Source: Planctomycetaceae bacterium
Lineage (GTDB): Bacteria > Planctomycetota > Planctomycetia > Pirellulales > Thermoguttaceae
Assembly (NCBI GenBank): GCA_031283515.1
Contig: JAITBS010000191.1
Location: forward strand, 1 to 8,200
Reading direction: 5' to 3'
DNA: 8,200 nt
Shown here: positions 1 through 6,035 of the stretch, piece by piece
How the letters are laid out: each line of letters opens with the position of its first letter
Position numbering within the stretch: position 1 is the stretch's first letter
Translations under genes and position numbers: made by a program
Notes under the pieces: model-generated
What the model was told of the DNA's origin: nothing
The model's database searches: none
What the model saw: the letters and a program-made list of their open reading frames with translations, nothing else

Positions 1-374
1 GACAAATCCTTAGTGCAAAAATTCTTGGAAAACAAATAAGGAACATCCGATAAAAATAAAAAAAATGTGTAGATACTTTAGCTATTGGGGGATTCATCGT
101 TGAACTCCTAGTGCTTCGTTAATTTTTAATTTGGTGAAACATGTTTTATGAAAGACATTCAATTAAAATTAATTTTTTAAGGCTATTTGCCTGCTCGTTC
201 CCAGTTTTTAAGATTAACAAAGCACTAGGGTTTACTTTTGTAATTATGGTTGTTCCCTGAACATGCTGGTTTGGAGATTAACAGTATGGAATTAACAGTG
301 TTTTTTACGGCAGGCATGAACATTTACAGAAGTAATTATCGTAATTATTCAGTAGAATTTCCGTAATAAAATCC
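1..374. other. Gene-free stretch downstream of the Rpn gene
   Basis: No open reading frame, tRNA or rRNA that I can support lies here. The main visible structure is the inverted-repeat pair at 107-123 and 213-229, listed separately. A short direct duplication containing ATTAACAGT occurs around 275-300, and CCTTAGTGC near the left edge resembles the CCTAGTGC end of the inverted repeat. No convincing hairpin plus T-run terminator for the minus-strand gene ending at 375 was found. The stretch is strongly AT-rich, as are the other intergenic regions. Confidence 0.6.
107..229. repeat. 17-bp inverted repeats bounding a 123-bp segment (MITE-like)
   Basis: CCTAGTGCTTCGTTAAT at 107-123 is matched by its reverse complement at 213-229 with one mismatch, and complementarity continues weakly inward. 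The 89-bp interior is AT-rich and has no coding potential. This layout fits a very small non-autonomous inverted-repeat element or a long-range RNA hairpin. I see no clear target-site duplication outside the arms, so the mobile-element reading is inference. Confidence 0.5.
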
Positions 375-1379
375 TTATTTTGATGTTAATTGAGCGAGAA
401 GTTCCGCAATTTGTTTGTCTTTTTCGGCAATGACCTGTTCTTTTTCTGTAATAACTTGTTCTTTCTCTGTAATGACTTGTTCTTTCTCGGCAATAATTTG
501 TTTTTTCTCGGCGATAGCTTTTTTTTTCTCGGCAGTTAATTGTTTATTTTTTTCGGAACGTTTTTTCAGTTCGTAACGGACTTTTTGCATCTCTTCGTTG
601 AAATCTCCGTCCACAATTTGTCGGATTGATTCTTCCGTTTCCATTAACCGGCGATCTTCATCCGAAGACGCTACATACGATAATGTCTCAGCCATACGAC
701 GAACATTTTGATTGTCTAACGGTTGAATATATTTTTTGAAATGACCATATTGGTCCATAAAATAATTCTGTTCAAAAAGACTCAAAAGAGCATCCAACTC
801 CGTTTTAATAGAACCGTGAATCCGTGATGTCTGGATAATAATACAGTCATGTGTTAATTGTTCGGCAAAATCATCTTTGGTAATTATGGGTTCTTTCGTC
901 ATCAGATCAATATATTCGCGGGCAATTTTAACTGCAGGAGTGGGAATATGTTTCAATTCAAACCCGAGAATATAAATCGTGATAATATGTAATGGAATTT
1001 TTTGGAGACCGATAGACGGAACCGCAATTTCATCGACACGTTTATAATGTTCTGCGAGATAACCACGAAACCGCATAATATTGAGTGATTTTTTACCTTT
1101 TTGAACTTCGATAAGAACTTTTTGATAGTCTCCGGTTGCGGTTTTAATGGTCGCAAGAAAGTCAAGCCGGAAGAAAGTCATCGCTCTCGGCAACTGTAAC
1201 GACGGTAACTGGGAAACAATATCTGTCGGAATAGGATATTCCTGAGGCTTAAATTCAAGGTTTTCGACTTCCTGATCAAGCAGCGTTTCAATAAAAAAAC
1301 GGGCGTTTTCCGTATCATCCATAAGACGTTTGAAAACAACATCGTAAATCGGATTCGCGATAATAATTTCATTACTCAT
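375..1379 (-). CDS. Rpn-family PD-(D/E)XK nuclease / putative transposase
   Basis: This 334-residue protein resembles the recombination-promoting nuclease / putative transposase family (PDDEXK_2 type), whose members are DNA endonucleases linked to RecA-independent recombination. The N-terminus has the family-style YDVVFKRLMDD and FFIETLL segments (residues 12-34). The nuclease core is visible as RLDF with D73 followed by VLIEVQKGK with E91 and Q93, the D...ExQ variant of the PD-(D/E)XK site. Residues about 261-332 form a highly charged coiled coil made of seven-residue units such as EKEQVIT, encoded by a 21-bp tandem repeat. Length is near normal for the family, so it looks complete. The ATG at 1377-1379 is the longest supported start; a second ATG lies seven bases downstream out of frame, and no strong ribosome binding site is visible. 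The gene is transcribed away from cas13b and no terminal inverted repeats flank it, so a functional link with the CRISPR locus is not indicated. Confidence 0.82.
   Translation of the reverse strand: MSNEIIIANPIYDVVFKRLMDDTENARFFIETLLDQEVENLEFKPQEYPIPTDIVSQLPSLQLPRAMTFFRLDFLATIKTATGDYQKVLIEVQKGKKSLNIMRFRGYLAEHYKRVDEIAVPSIGLQKIPLHIITIYILGFELKHIPTPAVKIAREYIDLMTKEPIITKDDFAEQLTHDCIIIQTSRIHGSIKTELDALLSLFEQNYFMDQYGHFKKYIQPLDNQNVRRMAETLSYVASSDEDRRLMETEESIRQIVDGDFNEEMQKVRYELKKRSEKNKQLTAEKKKAIAEKKQIIAEKEQVITEKEQVITEKEQVIAEKDKQIAELLAQLTSK
400..535 (-). repeat. 21-bp tandem repeat encoding coiled-coil heptads
   Basis: About six imperfect 21-bp units (on the plus strand each resembles TTCTTTCTCGGTAATGACTTG) encode AEKKQII, AEKEQVI, TEKEQVI, TEKEQVI and AEKDKQI in the C-terminus of the Rpn-family protein. 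The period is exactly seven codons, so gain or loss of a unit keeps frame and lengthens or shortens the coiled coil by a heptad. Near-identity of the central units suggests recent expansion. Confidence 0.85.
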
Positions 1380-1524
1380 AAGATTTCGAGGATAAAATAA
1401 AAAAAACCGGTTAAATAGTTAATTATTTTAATTTTATCTAATTATTAATATTTTTTCAAGCAGAATGTGTTATTATGTCCACCGTTTTGGTTTCTTTTTG
1501 TATTGATTGAGGAGAATAGGTAAC

Positions 1525-1566
1525 ACAATGGTTTCTTACTGAAATCCCTACCTCATTGTTTTTTTT
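1525..1566 (+). terminator. Hairpin followed by T-run upstream of cas13b
   Basis: ACAAT at 1525-1529 pairs with ATTGT at 1555-1559, and inside it GGTTTC (1530-1535) pairs with GAAATC (1541-1546, one G-T pair), leaving a bulge before the outer stem. A run of seven T follows directly. This has the form of an intrinsic terminator on the plus strand, about 80 bases upstream of the cas13b start. It may end a short leader transcript or act as an attenuator. A four-codon frame (ATG GTT TCT TAC TGA) with GGAG upstream begins inside it. The stem is AT-rich and bulged, so this is tentative. Confidence 0.3.
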
Positions 1567-1567
1567 A

Positions 1568-1597
1568 TTGGAAAAAGTAAAATTCATACTCTAATAT
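1568..1597 (+). promoter_or_regulatory. Candidate sigma-70-like promoter for cas13b
   Basis: TTGGAA at 1568-1573 and TAATAT at 1592-1597 are separated by 18 bases, a plausible -35/-10 pair. Transcription would start near 1605, leaving a leader of about 40 bases before the cas13b ATG at 1647. The DNA is AT-rich, so such matches arise by chance, and the promoter consensus of this organism is not known. Confidence 0.25.
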
Positions 1598-1646
1598 GTA
1601 TTTTCATCCTTAACATTCACTCATTTTATTTACGAAAGAAATAATA

Positions 1647-4600
1647 ATGGACATTCAAATTTCACAAGACAAATCGTTTTGGGCAATGTACCTAAGTTCT
1701 GCATTGAATAATCTCGAAACGGTTATACGTTTTCTCAATAAACAGTGTGTCAAGACGCAATCGGAAAAAATTGAATATAATTCCAACTGGAATATTGAAT
1801 GGAATAAGTTGAAAAAGCAACCGTTTTTCAAAAAATTGCTGGACGAAACCAAGAACGAACCCGAAGTAACAAAACAACGGCTTATTGCACAACTTCTCAA
1901 ACGTTTGCCGTTTCTCAACGCTATTCGTGAAAATGTTGAACAGACTATTCGGGAAAAGAAAAAAACGGACGAAAATGGGAATATTATTATCGGCAAAAAC
2001 GGGAATCCCGAAATTCTTGATTATTGGAACGCCGAACAACCGCAATTAACCGCCGAAGATTATGCTCACATTCTCGAATACTACGGACAATTGCTCGCAA
2101 ACCTCCGTCATTTCTACACTCACATTGACCACCTTCCCGTCAGATTTGCTCTCAACGAAGAAAATCAATCATTCCAACGTTACCAACGTAATATTCTTCA
2201 CGTTCTTACTGCGGCGTTGCGTGAAACAAAAAAACATTTCAATTATCCTGCCCCGCAAGAAAACAATAATGTTGACGAACTTCTCCATTTGCGGCGGTAC
2301 AACGGAGTGAGCAGAAGCACACAACAAGAATATGACAATTACCAAAAACGCCGTGCCGAAGGAAAACTTGACCTTCTTGAAATGCCGGTTTTTGGCGATG
2401 TTAAACGCGGCAGTTACTCCAAAATGAAAGACAATCCGAATTGCCGGTTCTTCGAGAAACATAACGGCGAATACATTTTCACAGAACGCGGTTTGGCATT
2501 CTTCACCGCGTGGTTCTTACAATCCGAAGAAATTGAAAAAATGTTTCAAAAAATTAAACCGACTGCTTTTGAAAAAGATCGCCGAACAAAAGAATTTATT
2601 GCAACAAAACGTGTTTTTAGTGCACTCCATATCAGATTGCCGAAAACACGAATAGAAAGCGTGGAGAAAATATTACCCGATACATTGGGAATGGATATTA
2701 TTACCGAACTGCATAAAGTTCCCGCAACCGTTTGGAATTACTTGTCCGGCAAAGACCAAATGCGTGTCCGGGAATTTGCCAATAAATTTGATGATATTAT
2801 CGAACAGACGCAAACGTCAAACGAAAACAATACGCATAATAATAACGAAACCGCTGATACAGACTTTTCCGGTAAACGGATAAAAAACCGTTTCACTTAT
2901 TTTGCTTTATCGTACTTCGATGTTACGGAGACGTTTAGCCAAATCCGTTTTCAAATTGATTGGGGAAATTACGTTTTCAATTCTTACCTTAAAAAAACTA
3001 TTGACGGAAGTATTTTACCTGACCGTCAGTTACAAAAACGAATCTATTCCTTTGAACGGATACAAGACGCTTACAAATGGTTTAGCAAAAATCGAGGTGA
3101 GCAGGGAACTCTTTATTACGAAGTCTCTCCAGAAAAAGAAACACCAAAAGAATACCGTATTCCGATGCTTCCACAGTACAACATCAACACAAAAAAGAAT
3201 CACATCGGTATCACTTTTGAAACCGTGACCCAACCGGAATTGACAGGTAAAACAACAAAACGTTATAAACCCGATGCCGTTCTTAATTTGTCTGATTTAC
3301 CGGTATTACTCTTTCTAGCGGTTCATGGGCAGGCGGAAAAAGCTCAAAAGAAGTTGCGGAATTACTATAAAAATTGGCGGCAATTCTTGCAAGACATTAA
3401 AGAGAGAAAACCCGTTAATATTGAATATTGTAATAAAAACGGGATTGTCTTGTCGGATTTGCCGCTCGAATTTCGCCGTTTTATTGAAACAGGAAAAACC
3501 TCCGCTCCGAAAGAAACGCAACTGATGAAAGTGAAATTGCAACGGATTCTTGATAAGACCGTGTATGATTTGAAAAGATTTAAGGAAGAATGTAAAACCG
3601 ATTTCAAACCCGGAGGAAAAAGAAAACAACATTTCAAAGCCGGTGATATTGGAAGTTATCTTGCTCACGACTTGGTGAAGTTACAATGTCCGAATTACAA
3701 TAAACCGCATCAGGGTAAAATTACTTCCGTAAATTTTGAGGCATTGCAAGTTGCTCTGGCAACTTTCAGTACGACAAAAGGAACATTGCAGGACATCTTC
3801 AAGAAAGCCGGATTCATTGAAAATCCCGAATATCCGCATCCATTCTTGAATGAACTTGTTGACGCACGCGGAGTGAAGGCTCTAACACTTCAATCGTTTT
3901 TCAAGAACTATTTGGAACGAAAAGTCACTTACATCAAAAATTGCCAAAGCGGTAAGGAATCAACTTATCTCTTTGATTCTCTTCAACGCAAAGCGGAACG
4001 TAAACAGCAGCCGGATTATATTCAGCAACTCGCAGAAAAATATTTGAACGAACCGCTTGTTTTTCCGAAACAATTACTCGACCCGATTGTTACGGAATTT
4101 GTTAAAACCGAATTTGCCCAAAAATACGCCGAAAAAGAAAAGGAAACAATAAAGAAAGGTAAAGAAATGAACACAACATTCCTGATAATGCGTTATCATC
4201 AATGGAAGTTCGGCGATTCTACGCAATGGTTTTACGTTTTGCCGCACGGAATCGAAAGCGAAGCACTGAAGAAAATTACAAATATTTTGAAAGTGAAAAT
4301 CAGCAAAAAAACTAACAAAAATACAAATTACGTTGGTTTGTTTGATAAAGTTCAACAACAACTTTATAATCAATGGGAGGCAATTACAACAACGGAACGT
4401 AATGGTAAAAAACCGGTCTTGCTTATTGAATTGAACAAAATCCGCAAGGAGTTTAAGAGACAATGTCGAGGAGCAGTCTATTCACGGGGTGAACAGGTTG
4501 ATTACCGCGAAAAATTCACCCAACTGGCAAACCGCATACAACGGCAAGAAGAAAAAGTTCCGAAAATTAAATTGCAGGATATTGTTCTTTTCCATACTGC

Positions 4601-5291
4601 TTATCAATTGTTGAACATTACCGGACAGGTGAAATTGTCGGATATTCAGGAAAACAAACCGTATCTTCTCGGACAAGACGAACGGTCTTTCTCAAAAACT
4701 TATAACATTCCCGTAACTGCCGACAAAAAGGAGAATAAAAAATTTCCCGTAACTATTACGGGCAAGATGAAAATCAAGAATTACGGTAATTTCAACCGAA
4801 GGACGAACGATCCGCGAATTCCGTCGTTGTTGCGTTTACTCACGAAAGCAAACGCAACGGATACGGTTGACTACGAACATTTGAGAAAAGAACTTGACCT
4901 CTTCGATAGAAAACAAAAAGACATATTTCAATGGGTTCACAAATTCGAGACGGCGGTCAAACAGAAATATCCCGCTGAATGCAAGGCAAAACGCAAGAAC
5001 AATTACATTGATTTTTTGTCTTACTGCGAAGTATTAATTGATAAAGGCGAATTAACTTTAGGTCAAGCGTTAGCGTTATTGCAGATTGGTGATGGATTTT
5101 CTCATAATTATTTTCCGGAGTTTGAGCATATTGAGCGTGATGATTTATCGTCCGAACAAAACGCAACTGCCAACGTGTTTTTTGATAAGTTACGGCAACA
5201 GTTAATCGGTAAATCGTTGGTTAGCGAAGAATTAATGATGAATCGAGTGTTGAACGTATTAAAAACATTACAGCCGGAAATTTTATTGTAA
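1647..5291 (+). CDS. cas13b: Cas13b, type VI-B CRISPR RNA-guided effector with degenerate HEPN2
   Basis: A 1214-residue single-protein effector, near the upper end of usual Cas13b length. Family proteins bind a spacer-repeat crRNA, process pre-crRNA and cleave RNA with two HEPN domains forming one composite site. The N-terminal HEPN motif is R154-HFYT-H159, a good R-X4-H. Family blocks recognised by recalled comparison with PspCas13b: FLNAIRENVEQ (about 89-99), GLAFFTAWFL (near 281), IRFQIDWGNY (near 433), GKRKQHFKAGDIGSYLAHD (about 656-675), PHPFL (730-734) and MKIKNYGNFNRRTNDPRI (about 1041-1058). The C-terminal motif, normally RNAFxHNxYP, reads G1148-DGFS-H1153-NYFP: histidine and downstream residues are kept, but the catalytic arginine is glycine and the next two residues also differ. 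No other R-X4-H is obvious nearby. An Asn-rich linker lies at about 386-406. No strong Shine-Dalgarno precedes the ATG; the region before it is purine-rich. The repeat array follows 184 bases after the stop, and csx27/csx28 are absent. Family assignment is firm; loss of cleavage is inference from the motif. Confidence 0.93.
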   Translation: MDIQISQDKSFWAMYLSSALNNLETVIRFLNKQCVKTQSEKIEYNSNWNIEWNKLKKQPFFKKLLDETKNEPEVTKQRLIAQLLKRLPFLNAIRENVEQTIREKKKTDENGNIIIGKNGNPEILDYWNAEQPQLTAEDYAHILEYYGQLLANLRHFYTHIDHLPVRFALNEENQSFQRYQRNILHVLTAALRETKKHFNYPAPQENNNVDELLHLRRYNGVSRSTQQEYDNYQKRRAEGKLDLLEMPVFGDVKRGSYSKMKDNPNCRFFEKHNGEYIFTERGLAFFTAWFLQSEEIEKMFQKIKPTAFEKDRRTKEFIATKRVFSALHIRLPKTRIESVEKILPDTLGMDIITELHKVPATVWNYLSGKDQMRVREFANKFDDIIEQTQTSNENNTHNNNETADTDFSGKRIKNRFTYFALSYFDVTETFSQIRFQIDWGNYVFNSYLKKTIDGSILPDRQLQKRIYSFERIQDAYKWFSKNRGEQGTLYYEVSPEKETPKEYRIPMLPQYNINTKKNHIGITFETVTQPELTGKTTKRYKPDAVLNLSDLPVLLFLAVHGQAEKAQKKLRNYYKNWRQFLQDIKERKPVNIEYCNKNGIVLSDLPLEFRRFIETGKTSAPKETQLMKVKLQRILDKTVYDLKRFKEECKTDFKPGGKRKQHFKAGDIGSYLAHDLVKLQCPNYNKPHQGKITSVNFEALQVALATFSTTKGTLQDIFKKAGFIENPEYPHPFLNELVDARGVKALTLQSFFKNYLERKVTYIKNCQSGKESTYLFDSLQRKAERKQQPDYIQQLAEKYLNEPLVFPKQLLDPIVTEFVKTEFAQKYAEKEKETIKKGKEMNTTFLIMRYHQWKFGDSTQWFYVLPHGIESEALKKITNILKVKISKKTNKNTNYVGLFDKVQQQLYNQWEAITTTERNGKKPVLLIELNKIRKEFKRQCRGAVYSRGEQVDYREKFTQLANRIQRQEEKVPKIKLQDIVLFHTAYQLLNITGQVKLSDIQENKPYLLGQDERSFSKTYNIPVTADKKENKKFPVTITGKMKIKNYGNFNRRTNDPRIPSLLRLLTKANATDTVDYEHLRKELDLFDRKQKDIFQWVHKFETAVKQKYPAECKAKRKNNYIDFLSYCEVLIDKGELTLGQALALLQIGDGFSHNYFPEFEHIERDDLSSEQNATANVFFDKLRQQLIGKSLVSEELMMNRVLNVLKTLQPEILL
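5088..5105 (+). other. Degenerate HEPN2 catalytic motif (R to G)
   Basis: Codons 1148-1153 read GGT GAT GGA TTT TCT CAT, giving GDGFSH where Cas13b proteins normally have R-N-A/S-F-x-H. GGT differs from the arginine codon CGT by one base, but the two neighbouring residues are also changed (N to D, A to G), which argues against a single sequencing error. In characterised Cas13 enzymes, mutating the arginine or histidine of either HEPN motif abolishes target RNA cleavage while crRNA and target binding remain. Confidence 0.85.
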
Positions 5292-5440
5292 CGTTTCTGA
5301 TGCGATGTCTTGAAGTCTGCGAAAATGTGCGATAAAATAGGCAATATTTAACGGAGGTACAAAGAGTTATCCTGTTGAAAAGTGACAATTTTGATTTTAT
5401 TTCAATGAAACATTCCTTAAATTTTTCAATGAAATTCGTA

Positions 5441-5467
5441 TTTCGTCCTGTATTTTACAGGATGAAA
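5441..5467 (+). other. 12-bp leader hairpin before CRISPR block A
   Basis: TTTCGTCCTGTA (5441-5452) and TACAGGATGAAA (5456-5467) form a 12-bp stem with one G-T pair and a TTT loop. It lies 8 bases before the first recognisable repeat. No T-run follows, so it is unlikely to be a terminator. Its TTTC...GAAA ends echo the ends of the CRISPR repeats, and two copies of TTTCAATGAAA (5400-5410, 5424-5434) lie just upstream. It could be a leader element, a protein-binding site or a very diverged repeat. Confidence 0.6.
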
Positions 5468-5475
5468 ACAACCAA

Positions 5476-5845
5476 GTTTTACAACATTCCAGTTTTTGGG
5501 GGGACTTGAAATTTTTCTCCATTGTGTTAGAAAAGACATTCCGCGTTTCACACCGCCCTAGTTTTTGGGGAGACTTGAAACAAATCTAATTTTCAAAACA
5601 TTCTCCTTTGAGTTTCACACCGCCCTAGTTTTTAGGGGGACTTGAAACTGAGTACATTTAAATAGATTATGTAACGAGTTTCACACCGCCTTAGTTTTTG
5701 GGGGGAATTGAAGCTGTCATTTTCATTGTTTTTCTCCTTAACGTTTCACACCGCCCCAGTTTTTGGGGGGACATGAAACTGTAACTTTCATTGTTTTTTC
5801 TCATTAACGTTTCACACCGTCCCAGTTTTTGGGGAGACTTGAAAC
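5476..5845 (+). CRISPR. CRISPR block A, type VI-B-like, 6 repeats and 5 spacers
   Basis: Six 37-base repeats start at 5476, 5545, 5612, 5678, 5743 and 5809, with spacers of 32, 30, 29, 28 and 29 bases. The usual form begins GTTTCACACCGCCCTAG, continues TTTTTGGGGGGAC and ends TTGAAAC. The ends GTTTCA/TGAAAC pair, and CCCC/GGGG forms an inner stem closed by an AGTTTTT loop. The layout and the CAGTTTTGAGGGG-like core match the known Cas13b direct repeat from Prevotella in this orientation, so guides should be read from the plus strand, as cas13b is. The first repeat is diverged at its 5' half. The repeat at 5678 is a hybrid, with an A-type left half and a B-type right half (GAATTGAAGC). Spacers 4 (5715-5742) and 5 (5780-5808) are near-duplicates. 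A pre-crRNA promoter was not identified. Confidence 0.88.
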
Positions 5846-6035
5846 AACCTTATTTATCAATATTTAGTATCATATACCTTCGGTAGTCATAATGATTATG
5901 TTTTATTTTTTATAACAATAATTTTAATATTTTAGTGTAATTTATTTCAAAGATATTTTGTTCCTTTTCGGGGTGAAGAATAAAAATTAAAAACACGGAC
6001 GAAACGTTACAATATTTATCAATGAACATACTCAA
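5846..6035. other. AT-rich interval between the two CRISPR blocks
   Basis: This 190-bp interval breaks the regular repeat spacing and has no convincing coding frame. It contains a short perfect palindrome, CATAATGATTATG (5888-5900), followed by a T-rich run, and an A+T-rich tract that could house a promoter for block B. The motif ATTTATCAAT occurs near both ends. It may be a second leader, or a stretch of array where repeats have decayed beyond recognition. Confidence 0.5.

Noticed and set aside
1655..5344. Several 60-130 residue frames on the minus strand and in other plus frames inside cas13b
   Set aside because: They are shadows of a clearly coding frame, without domain content or ribosome binding sites.
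5888..5912. Palindrome CATAATGATTATG with T-rich tail as a terminator of block A
   Set aside because: The stem is only six A/T-rich pairs with a one-base loop, too weak for an intrinsic terminator.
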